This document shows positions 12,970 through 23,671 of a DNA stretch of 64,000 bases, piece after piece (position 1 is the stretch's first letter; each line of letters begins with the position of its first letter). Origin of the DNA: Cordia subcordata (taxonomy: Eukaryota > Streptophyta > Magnoliopsida > Boraginales > Cordiaceae). The notes beneath the pieces were generated by a model, which had not been told where the DNA came from, searched no databases, and saw only the letters and a list, made by a program, of their open reading frames with translations. The stretch is taken from contig JAPTOF010000006.1 of assembly GCA_028554755.1 (NCBI GenBank), positions 13,577,001 through 13,641,000 on the forward strand. Direction: 5' to 3'. The position numbers were made by a program, and so were the translations under genes.

Positions 12970-13456
12970 TGTGTTTGTTTGGGTCTTATTTTAAGACACT
13001 TATCTTATTTAATAACTTATGTGAAAAAGATTATTTGTTATTAACTTATTATAAGACACTTATAACATACTTTTTATAAGATGTCTTATTTGTAGTTATA
13101 AAAAATAAGTTGGGTTTAGAATACTTATATCTTATCTTAAATCTTATCAGTTAGAAAATAATTAAAATAAAAATTTTAAAAATTTAAAAATTAAAAAATG
13201 TTAAAAATTAAATATTAAAAATTAAAATTTCAAAACTTTAAAAATTTTTTAAAAAAATAAAATCTAATTAATATTTATATTTTATAATTTATTATTTAAT
13301 TATAAAATTAAAATACCATGACTCAAAATTGATAATATTATTTCAGCTTACAAATCAAACAGTTTTATTCTATCAAACACTTATTTCTTATAAGATACTT
13401 ATCAAATAAGATACTTATCAGATTTCAGATTTAAGATAAGACTATTTCAAACAGGC
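12970..13456. mobile_element. MITE-like element, about 490 bp, with inverted ends around GTCTTATTTTAAGA
   Basis: The left arm GTTTGTTTGGGTCTTATTTT and the right arm (reverse complement GTTTGAAATAGTCTTATCTT) pair imperfectly. TAAGATACTTATC-type motifs repeat internally on both arms. AT-rich core, no coding potential. Target duplication not resolved. Confidence 0.6.
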
Positions 13457-13639
13457 TATAAGTAGTATTTACTCAACAACTTTGATTGATCAATACAATT
13501 TAGTTGCTTTTATTATCTTTAATTTAGAAATTATTTATACCATTTGTTCAAAGAACGCTACACCAATTAAAAGATTATGCCCGATTACTTGTATATAAAG
13601 CATTGAGTTATTAAGCTCATCATTTAATATTTTTATTAA

Positions 13640-14619
13640 GGGAGAAAGACATTTTAGTCCCTGACTTTTGAACAAGTTTTTAAATAAGTCCCTCAACTAT
13701 GAAAAATATCTTTTTAGTCCCTCAAGTTAATAAACAATTATCAAAACTAATAGTCAACTATTTATTTGTTGGAAAATCCCAAAACACTCATGAACAATTT
13801 TTATATATATTTGATCCAATATTTGGAAGCATGGGAAAATAAATCTAAGTGAAAAACATTTTTCGATCAATAAAATACCTTAATTATAAATGAAGGAAAA
13901 TGTTTTCCACTGGTCAAGAAGACGAAAATATTTTTTGCATGGTAACACTAGGCCTCCCGCCTCCCCTTCCACCAACCCAAATCCATCCTATCCCCGCCCC
14001 GCCCCGATCCGACCCGACCACTACCCCTTTGAAAAATTAAAAATAAAAAGTAAAAAACATAAAAATTTAAAAATAAAAAACTAAAAATTATTTCAATTAC
14101 TCTTAAAATGATATTTTTTTAAAGAGTATTGGAAAAATTAATTTTTAATTTTTACTTTTTTTCTTTTTTTTTTTGAAAAAAAGGGTGGGGTGGGGTGGGG
14201 TGGGATGGAGTGGGGCAGAGATGGGGGGAGAGTAGGCTTAGTGAAAGAAAAAGAGAGGAAGTTACTTTGTGGGAAATATTTTTGTCTTCTTGGCAACCGA
14301 AAAATATTTTTATTCATTTATAACTAAAGTTTTTGTTCACAAAAAAATATTTTACAGTTGACTTATTTTCTGGTGTTACTAAACAACAAAAAATTAAGAA
14401 ATTATTTTTTAAGAAAATATTTTCCAGCAAATATACGAAGCCCAAATATATATGTAAAAGTTGCTCAAGGGTATTTTAGGGTTTTTAACAAGTCAAATGA
14501 TTGACTATTAGTTTTGATAATTGTTTATTAACTTGAGGGACTAAAAAGAGTATTTTTCATAGTTGAGGGACCTATTTAAAAATTTATTTAAAATTCAAGA
14601 ACTAAAATATCTTTGTCCC
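13640..14619. mobile_element. Mutator-like non-autonomous element with long terminal inverted repeats (about 980 bp)
   Basis: Terminal arms of about 135 bp (13640-13775 and 14485-14619) are inverted copies sharing TTTTAGTCCCT, CCCTCAACTATGAAAAATA and CAAAACTAATAGTCAA. A second inner pair around AAAATATTTTT / CAAGAAGAC extends the palindrome. The flanks TTTTATTAA and (one base out) TTTTGTTAA differ at one position in nine, suggesting the 9-bp duplication of Mutator-like elements. No transposase is present. Confidence 0.75.
14183..14204 (+). other. G-quadruplex-type motif inside the Mutator-like element
   Basis: Five G runs of 3-4 separated by single T (GGGTGGGGTGGGG and so on) meet the usual quadruplex rule with 1-base loops. 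A C-rich block (13990-14015, CCCCGCCCCGCCCCG) sits on the opposite arm of the element's palindrome. Confidence 0.8.
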
Positions 14620-15954
14620 GTTTTGTTAATAACAATTTCTTAAAATCTATCTTGCTCAACTAGCTAATGCATATGAACAAGCGAGTCTTAAAGTGCTTAT
14701 ATATAAAGAGAAAGAATCTACACTTTGCATAAGCAGCTTATCATCTTGACAGGCTAATTGCCTCCACTTTACCTTTAATTTGCGAACTCTGCAAATGCAA
14801 AGGACCACACGTACGAATCAATTCACTGCCTACCTTTGTTTGTTCTGATTCATTTCATTTCTCATTCATCTTTCATCAACGGCAAACATGTGCATAGTTT
14901 TACTTGCATTGAGTGTATCCTGAAAAGGATGAATTCGGAATATCTTCATTTGCAAATAATTTTCGATGTGAAAAGAAAACACAGAGCCAAGGGGTTGATT
15001 TTTGAATAGGAAAAAAAAAAGTGGATTTGCTGGGAATAAATTTATACAGTGAACCAAAAATGTATAAATTTAATACTTATGTAGAAATGTAACTTTTAGT
15101 ATAAATTAAACTATTTTTTTACACTAAAAGTAATTCAAAATAATACATATATTTATTTTTAAAAAATGGGGTGTGTGGGGGTTGCCTAACACTCCGTCCT
15201 TGGTCCTACATATCTTTCAAGGTTAGGACTTTCTTAGCCCGATCCCACCTTTTAACCTGTAGCCTAATAAAAGCCCAGAAAAGATAGTGCAATTAATTGA
15301 TTACTTTAAATGAAAGTTGTCAGTAGTTGAGAAGATTTCACTATGTGAAAGTTGTTAGGGTTTGAATTACAAGACAGAAGTCAATAGTGTCTTCTCTAGT
15401 TTTGATTTTGTATATCATTTGTATTTTGTCTTGTAATAATAATTGGTGGGTTACACTTCTAAATCAAATGGCTTGATCAGCGATCGACGTACAAACTTAA
15501 TAAAGGACGTGTGGCTGTTTATTGGGTCAAAAGCAAATTCTAATGAAGTTGATGATTTCGTAATAGTCAATTCTTGTGTGATTGTCTTAGTTAAACCCTT
15601 ATTTTGAACTCTAATCTTACTAGCAAAGATTTCAAGTCATCGTGGGTGACTCTTGAAAGGCCTCAAATCTCTATGAAAAGTTGTCTGCATTTAGAAACTT
15701 AGTAAAAATACAGGGAAGTCATGTACATTTTATCTTTTTTAATATGTAGTCTCTTCATTTTAGTTTTTACCCAGCTCTTTTTTGGCTTTTCATTTTTCTG
15801 TTCTCCATTTGTTTATATTTGAAAATTTTACTAACTTTCAAGATTCTTATTTCTACTTCGTACAATATTTTACTATGTTATTGTTGATAAATAGAAGATA
15901 CATGCATAGATATATGTATGTATGTATACTAGTATATGACTCGTACGATATATG

Positions 15955-16290
15955 GATTCTAATGTTAATTTGACACTATCAAATTTTATATAATTAATAA
16001 TATTAAAAATTATACTTTAAATTAATTTATAAAATATGATTAAAATCAAAATACGTGTAATGATAAATATAATCAAAATATTAATAACACTAACATTAGA
16101 AATAGTATTTTAAATCAATAATATTAGAAATTTACTTTAAGATTTTGATGAAAAATATATATTTTTTTGGTCAAGGATGAAAAATATAGTTAAAATATGC
16201 TATATTTAATAGTCAAAATATACCATATTGACACGATATGAATAACCAAATAATGATAAATGGTATAAAAAGTTTTGGGAGAAAAAATTG
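15955..16290. repeat. AT-rich dispersed repeat, copy 1 (copy 2 at 54375-54690)
   Basis: Shares ordered motifs with 54375-54690: TTTAAATTAATTTATAAAAT or its variant, ATATGGTTAAAAT or ATATGATTAAAAT, AATAATATTAGAAATT, and a final ATAATGATAAAT stretch. Similarity is diffuse, so it may be an old non-coding transposon family. Not classified. Confidence 0.5.
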
Positions 16291-16310
16291 AGTCAGTGGA
16301 CTTTAACAAT

Positions 16311-16352
<42 letters not shown>
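16311..16352. repeat. Compound microsatellite (AC)n(AT)n
   Basis: About 18 bases of AC followed by 24 of AT. Confidence 0.95.
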
Positions 16353-16795
16353 TCTAATTATCAACAACTAATAATATGTTGACTTCGAGTTCGTCATTCA
16401 TATTGCTGCAGAGAGGAGGCAAATTAATAACCCCTTTTTTTCGACAAAAAAATTAATATAACCCATCAGCCAGCAATAGTTTCCCTTATTACATTTATAT
16501 TTATATATCCACTTAATAGTTCAGATCTGAAATATTCTCAAACAATTCCCACCGTCAAATGCCATTAGAAATAATATTTCAGATCCCGCTCTTCATGCAT
16601 CTAACTTTTTTGTTTCTTCCCAATTTCAATAATCAAATCACCAGCTTTCGTTGATCAATTGTGAGATGTACACACACATATAGAGCTAGCCTTTATTTAT
16701 TTTCTTCTATGATGATAAATTGGTAGACCATATTGAATTCATCTCCAAATAATAAATTTTACGATAAAATGGTGCGTCTCGAGCATGGCTCAATC

Positions 16796-17043
16796 AACTC
16801 AATTAAAAAAATATTTATTATAAAAAATATAAATATAAATATGAAACGTTCAGTTATAGTAAATCATTATATGATTGCTCTAACAAATTCCTGAATACTA
16901 TTGTCGAGGTTATGATAGCAACTCAATTGAAAAATATTTATTATAAAAAATATAAATATAAATGTGAAATTTTCAGTTATAATAAATCATTATATGGTCG
17001 CTTTAACAAATTCTTGAATATTATTGTTGAGATTATGATAGCC
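16796..17043. repeat. Two-unit tandem duplication, period 124 bp
   Basis: Units 16796-16919 and 16920-17043 both begin AACTCAATT, continue ATATTTATTATAAAAAATAT, and end GAGGTTATGATAGC or GAGATTATGATAGC. A handful of substitutions separate them. No coding potential. Confidence 0.85.
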
Positions 17044-20000
17044 TTTTGATTGGTAGAGGTGGTGATCATACAATAATTGAAGAAGATCGAGTTTATATAT
17101 CCAAATCCATAGCTAGGTAGCTCAATTGTCAAAGGAAATTAATTGGTTTTTTAGATGCGATTCGATGATTTGGTTGATGAATAATCATAGAAAAATTTGC
17201 ATATGAAGCAGTTAGGTGCACGCAATCATGCAAGGTTTAGTGGTGGTGTGAGTATATATGAAACCGTGTCCTTTGTTTTCTTCAAGAGAATGATGACAAA
17301 TCTTACACATGATGGCTAATTTTTATTAGACTTTTTTTTTCCCCTTTTCTCTTTTCTGCTTCACTTTCTCCTCCCGCCAAGTAAACTATGACACCAAACC
17401 CCCCAAAAAAGGGGGAAAAAAAAAAGCACATACCTTCTTTTGGGTTTTTGTTATTAATTAAGGAAGAGCTTCATTATTTTCCTATTGCTAAAATCTTAAA
17501 TTTAAAAATTATATAATTTTATATATTTTTCAAATTTAAGATTTGAAATAATCATATACCAAATACAGTGTAAATAATAACTTGGTTATTTTTAAGTATG
17601 TTGAGGCTCGTTTTAATTTGTGAAATCGAAGTTTTGGATTTAGAAGATGGAAACTATTAAGAAAACCTATTATACATAATGCCCTTAGGGATGAAACTTC
17701 TTAGAGCATGCAAGTAGAAGATACGTAGGGGTCTGTTTGGAAGTGTTTTATTTTATTTTGTTTTTTCTTTTGAAAACAAAAGACTTGTTTGACCTAATTA
17801 TGTTATTTCTCAGTTGTTATGATTGTTTGTATTTTTCTTAACAAAAAATAAGTCGTGTCACTCTCTCTCATATATATGTAATTATGTTTGCATGTTAGTA
17901 TTATTTAAAATTTTGTTAATATTATTATAAATTTATTTTTTAATAGCTACGAGTTTTATTCCAATTTCAAACTCATGGAAGTACCCATTGATCTTCTTGA
18001 CTCATTAGAGCAAAATGGGGTTTGTTTTATCTAAGTGGGAGAAGATATAGGCACATTTTGCACATATTAAGAAGAAAATAGCAATTTAATTGCTATATGT
18101 ATTTAGCCCAATCACACTATCATTATTCAATACTTATTTAGTTTATAATAATTGTACTATGAAAATTGAGATAACTTGTTTATTACAAGCTGTCATAAAA
18201 CGTAAAAAGCAACACTTGGTACCAACAACCTCCATCAATATTCCAACTCCAAAGAATTATAGAAGTCATAATCCACTGAATTGATTATATTATAAGTATG
18301 TCTCAACCACACATCTTAATGATGCTCACCAGTGGATTTAATTCCGTTTCATGATAGAAAAGAGTAAGAAATTAATGGAGGATATCTAACAAACAATCCA
18401 ACATTACCAATTTAGAGAAAATATAGGACTCTATAACAATTACAGGAAACTATTCCCATTACCAACCCGTTACAAATTTATTATTCGCATTTTAAAATTT
18501 AATTAATGAAACAATTATAAGAATAATTATGACATCCAAACCCTACATTTGTATCATCAGTTGAAACTCTTCCTTTGTGGTAAAGTCCCCTTCCATAATA
18601 AAGAATGCATTTTTTTAACACTCAACCACCAACTCAACCCGTGTATCTTATGGATTTGAACATATTTATTTTTCTTGAGGGAAGTAATTTTACACCATTT
18701 AAACTACTCATAATAATAATAATAATAACAACAATAACAAATGATGATGATAATGATAAAAATTACATTTGTAACACATTTTCCTATTAATGGTGATGTT
18801 ATTTAGTATAATTACATCATTCCACTTCAAGAAACACATGAAATAACTAGCGGGATTGTATTTCGTGTTTTGCAATACTCTTATTTAATTTTCTATCAAA
18901 CGTCAAATGTAATCATAAATTTGTTTAAGTTTACAATAATTTACTTTTATTTTTTATTTTTTTAAGTCTAACTTTCAATTTTAAATGTTGATATTTTAAT
19001 TCCTTATTTTTTTTACTTTTTTATTTCTTAATTTATATTTTTAGATTTTTAATTTTCTAGTTTTATTTTTAATTTTTTAGTTTTTAGTATTTAATTTAAC
19101 GTTAAACTTTTTAGCTTTTAATTTTAATAATATTTTTTATTGAATACATGAAGAATGCTATACAAGTATTAATAAGTTAGAATGACTTTACAAAAATAAT
19201 ATATGTCATATAAATGCTGATATGGCACTATATAATTATACACACACTACATAAGATTGAGTAGAATGGTTAAATAACAATCATTGGTATAAAATGTGAT
19301 AAATAGAGACTAGGGCCTTTCGTTTATAGATATTATCACATGATAAATGTATTAGGATTCATTATCACATGGAAAACGTATAAAATGTTGAGGTAACACT
19401 ATTACAATCCTATTTGGTTGCAGTAGTATTGAGATAAATTTGAATAGAATTATATTTAAATATGTATTTTTAAGATAAATTTAATATAATTTTTAGTTAG
19501 TATATAGGTATCCATTACTAGAAAATAAAAATTAAGCAAAAAAGTAATAAGAAGGAGATCATTAAGATGCTTTTACACTCACCTACTAGCGTGTGACATC
19601 AATCTCCACGCCTATCAGCTTAATAAAGTTATGTACGTGTCACCACCCGCCGTGAGGTGTATGGGAAAGAGACGACAATAAAAACAAACATGAGCATTGG
19701 GCCGTAAAGTAAGAGCCGGCCGCGTCGGGATTGACTAAAGAGAATCATTGTGCAGAGAAAACAGATAAAAATACGCGTCGGAGTTTTATTACCTGAAACA
19801 ACACAACACCTAGACAAGCTTCTTTCTTTTTTTTCTTTTTTTTTTTACCTTCGTCATTTTAAGAAAAATCAAAGACGAATTATTTCGATTACATGTAATT
19901 AATGAAAATTAATCTTGAATCACTCACACTAAAAATAAAAATATACCACTTAAACACTAGGTCTTTACTGTTTCACACTTTCTTAAAATATACTAGTAAA

Positions 20001-20186
20001 ATCCCTAAAAAGTGCATAAACCATTTTCTCTTTTCTTTTCATTTTCCCTACAAATTATAAATATTTTTTTTTACCCCAAAAAAAAAAAAAGAAGCAAAAC
20101 TATAAATACCCAAGAAATTGTAGGTACTTGGATGAAGTTGCATGTAGGTACCAAGTCCAACATAAGTCTCATTTGGCAGGTCCAAA
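17044..20186. other. Intergenic, no gene recognised
   Basis: AT-rich. An (AAT)n/(GAT)n-like microsatellite lies at 18714-18755. A left MITE-like end GGGGTCTGTTTGGAAGTG at 17728 has no partner that I can find. No coding signal. Confidence 0.5.
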
Positions 20187-20885
20187 TTGCAAAATAGGGG
20201 TTTACATGAGCGATTTAGTGCCCTTTTTGCACTAATTTTCTGACCGAACCAATTTAGGCAGTTTATTGCTTCACAAAACCAAAACCAACCAAAGTACTAA
20301 AGAAACCAATGGTTTCAGTTAATGTGGTTTGGTGCAGTTTTCGGGCGATTTTTTGGTTGATTTTATGAGATAAAACATTTTTGTTATGAGATATACCAAC
20401 AATAACAAAATTCATATGCACATTGTAACATAGAAATATTGCACTTTTAATTAGTATCAAAACTTACAATTTTTCAAATTGGTTGATACCACTTGATAAA
20501 TTGTCATAAATTGTCCTCTTTTTTGTACTTATTTTGATTGTTTATTGTTAATCTTTCTAAAGATAAGAACTGTTCAATTCCAAAACTTATTAGCAAAGAA
20601 TTAAAGACTTAAATACATAATATATATATTCTCTAAGTGTTTATTTATGTAGAAATATATTCATTTGTGTGTTTGTCTATATATATAAAATAAATAATAA
20701 TAATACTATAGTTTGGTTTAAACCGCAGTTTTTGCTCTCTAAAACTGAATAGTCCGCTACAATTTTTAAAAAATAAAACTGTAACCGACCAAACTACTTT
20801 AAAAACGATTTGTTTACGGTTGATTTGGTTCAATCCAAATGGTTTTCGCGATTTCTTCGGTTTAATGTACACCCTTATGGCAAAA
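20187..20885. mobile_element. hAT-type non-autonomous element (20195-20877), family with TAGGGGTGTACA ends
   Basis: The left end TAGGGGTTTACATG and right end (reverse complement TAAGGGTGTACATTAAACCG) form the inverted termini. Flanks TTGCAAAA and TGGCAAAA match at 7 of 8 bases, the 8-bp duplication size of hAT elements. The same family is at 38783-39329. Confidence 0.8.
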
Positions 20886-21311
20886 AAGCGGACCTTGCTT
20901 TTGCTTTTGTCTTTTTTTTTTTTGTGCGATCACTTTTATCTTTAAATTGTTATATAAATTTAATTTCAAAACTTCCAAAATTTTATCTGTAAACTTTATT
21001 ATTATATCGGAACAGGAGAGTAATTCGAATAGTTCAAATAAATTTTCAAAAGTAATAACTTTGTTCGAATTCCGTTGGAGGCAAAGATTGATTGATACGA
21101 GGGGTTCCTGGTAAAAAGAACTTGACTATTAGATAACTCCAATAATCTATTTTCGTTTGCAAGAGCGTTGTTTATGCATTTAGACAATTCTAAAATAAAA
21201 GGGGAAAACAAGGCAAAGACAATTCTAAAACATTTATATCTCAGTCTCCAATTTATCATCCTTCAAATTTGAAATCTAATTTCCAATTACCAACCACCAA
21301 TTACAACTACT

Positions 21312-21534
21312 TTATGGGCTCGTTTGAATTGGCTTTTTTTTAAAAATAATTTTTTTAACAGTTTTTTTTTAGAAGCGAAAAATTTTGGCTTCTAAAAAAA
21401 GCTGTATTTGAACTTTTTTCAGAGTTGCAGCTTTTTTAAAAATTAAATCAAATAATTATTGCAAAAGTAATATAATATTTTTAGGAAAAAAAGTGTTTTT
21501 TTTAAAAAAAAAATCAATTCAAACAGGCTTTATG
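21312..21534. mobile_element. MITE, GGGCTCGTTTGAATTGG family, copy A
   Basis: Left end GGGCTCGTTTGAATTGG followed by a T run, right end the reverse complement of AAGCCTGTTTGAATTGA. Flanked by TAT on both sides. The core AAATCAAATAATTATTGCAA is shared with the copies at 22072 and 59108, so this is one multi-copy family about 220 bp long. Confidence 0.78.
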
Positions 21535-21831
21535 CCATGTGCTAAACTAAATCATTGGAATAGAAAAGACAAAAGTAACTCTAAACAACACGAAAAGAAT
21601 ATTTAATATTTACACTTTTTACCACTAATGAAAAAACTCAAAAAGTAAATAAGCCCTTTTTTCTCCCAAATTATATAAAATACAAGAAAAAGTTTAGAAA
21701 ATTGGATGAAGTTCCGCGTAAGTATAAATTAATACAAAGTGGATCCCATTTTCCATGAGTATGTACAAGAGACAACAGATATGTGAAAAGAAAAATCAAT
21801 CTATTATATACATATATATATTGTTTATATA

Positions 21832-21845
21832 TATGTACACATACA

Positions 21846-21882
<37 letters not shown>

Positions 21883-21905
21883 TATGTAGATGTATATGTA
21901 TATTG
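21832..21905. repeat. (TA)n microsatellite with ATGTATATG interruptions
   Basis: Alternating TA and TGTATATG units about 75 bases long. No gene nearby. Confidence 0.85.
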
Positions 21906-22068
21906 CATATTAAAGTTTTTACTTTTGAGACACATGAGAGGTGATATATCAGTGCTCTGGCTACTTTTTTTACTTTTTTTTTCCCTTGGTCGTCTTATGT
22001 AAAGACTATTATTTTAAGATCAATCTATTCATTTGCTCTTTCCCACGCATAGGACATACTATATATAT

Positions 22069-22310
22069 AGGGTTCGTTTGAATTGGTTTTTTTTTAAAAG
22101 TATTTTTTTAATCACTTTTGAAAAATAATTTTTTTTGAAAAGTTGAAAATTTTGACTTCTAAAAAAAAAAAATTATATTTGAGCTTTTTTTTTCAAAATT
22201 TTAACTTTTTTGGAAGCCAAATCAAATAATTATTGCAAATCTAATATAACTTTTTTAAGAAAAAAATATTTTTTTCCTAAAAAGACCAATCCAAATAAGC
22301 CCATATATTA
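22069..22310. mobile_element. MITE, GGGCTCGTTTGAATTGG family, copy B
   Basis: Left end GGGTTCGTTTGAATTGG, right end the reverse complement of GGGCTTATTTGGATTGG. Flanked by ATA on both sides. Shares the internal CCAAATCAAATAATTATTGC block with copy A. Confidence 0.78.
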
Positions 22311-23271
22311 CTCTAAAATTAGCTTGTTCATTTGTTCCCTCTCACATGTTCATACACATGCACCTGTACATACATATATATAGTACATACATATGTATAC
22401 AGGGGTGGAACCAGGGGTAGCGGGGCCCTCCAAGCATAAGAAAAATGTATATTAGTGTATATAAAATTTTTGAAATTTGAAAATTTTTTCTTATCACCCC
22501 CTTAATTTTTTCTATTCTTTTCTTTTACTTGAAATTATTCTAGTAATAATCTTTTTTGTTTATGTTACTTTTATGTTGATGATATGTCAATGGTTAAAAT
22601 TTTGTAATAAATAAGTAATTCTAGCAAATAAAACTCAATAATCCTTAATTTATTTGTTTTGTTGTTGAGTACTTGGAGTAATTTTTTTGGCAAGATAAAT
22701 TTAAAGAATTCTTAAATTTTAAATAGTTATTTCATAGAAAATTTTATTTATTTAGGGAGTTTGTTCATATATTATTTATGTATTTATTCGGCTAAGTAGT
22801 TTCATCAAGGAGAGAAGAATTTAATTTTATTGATTGAATTAGTAAAATATTCTGTATATAATTTATATTATTTTGTTAAATATTATTTTTAACACCTGTT
22901 TATGCTTTAAAAAATCTCACATCACCAAACTTTTATTGTTATGATTATTGTTATATATAATATATATTCTCCCACCTTAGAAAATAGAAATAGGAAGTCT
23001 TGCTTTTTATTTAATATTATTTCGACCATATTTTCATTCAAATACGTATATAGACCTCGGTCCCTATATATATATATATATCAAATATAATATGTATAAC
23101 CATTTAAGGCCCTAAATATGAAAAAAAAAACATAATAATTAATAAAACCCATAATTTAGTTGGACAAAACTCCGCGTAAAGAATAAATTAGTCTAAATAT
23201 TGCTCACTTTTTAGTGGGTCCAAAGTGCTCAAAATGAACCCCACCTTTCACTTTCAAAACCACCCATTAAT
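22311..23271. other. Upstream region of the beta-galactosidase gene, no gene recognised
   Basis: AT-rich with TA tracts (23070-23092). CAGGGGTGGAACCAGGGGTAG at 22400-22420 stands out as GC-rich, possibly the end of an old insertion. No regulatory site can be assigned with confidence. Confidence 0.4.
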
Positions 23272-23282
23272 TGCATATATAA
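23272..23282 (+). promoter_or_regulatory. Probable TATA box of the beta-galactosidase gene
   Basis: The stretch CATATATAATT lies about 400 bases before the start codon. It is followed by an ACTAC/CACACA-rich stretch (about 23310-23400) typical of plant transcription starts, giving a leader of roughly 300-360 nt. Position of the start site is inferred. Confidence 0.45.
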
Positions 23283-23624
23283 TTCAGCTTCAAAGCATCC
23301 CATTTTGTTGCCATACCCCTAGTACTACATACTTATTAGTTATCACTACACACTGATGCTACTACACACTCGCACTTAGAACTAAACACACACAAGAAAA
23401 GAAAAAAAAAAGAGAAAAATTCACATCCATTAAAGACAGCAAAAACAGCTGTTTCCCTTATTTTAAAACAGTTTAAACACTGTTAAATTGTGTGTAACTT
23501 TTCTTTGTGTAAAAGCAGAAGCATAGAATAAAGTGTGTAAGTGTGTGTGTAGTGCAAAGAAAAGAACTTAACCAAAAGGTCTAAGCTTTGTAAAGGTGGA
23601 AGCTTAAAGCTTAAGGCTTGTTTT

Positions 23625-23651
23625 GGGGGGGGGGGGGTGTGTGTGTGTGGT
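23625..23651 (+). repeat. Poly(G) run followed by (TG)n in the beta-galactosidase 5' leader
   Basis: Thirteen consecutive G are followed directly by a TG dinucleotide run, 20-45 bases before the start codon. A G run in an mRNA leader can form stable structure. Such runs are also slippage-prone, so length variation between individuals or assembly error are both possible. Confidence 0.8.
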
Positions 23652-23671
23652 TTTTGGCTAGTTAATGCATA

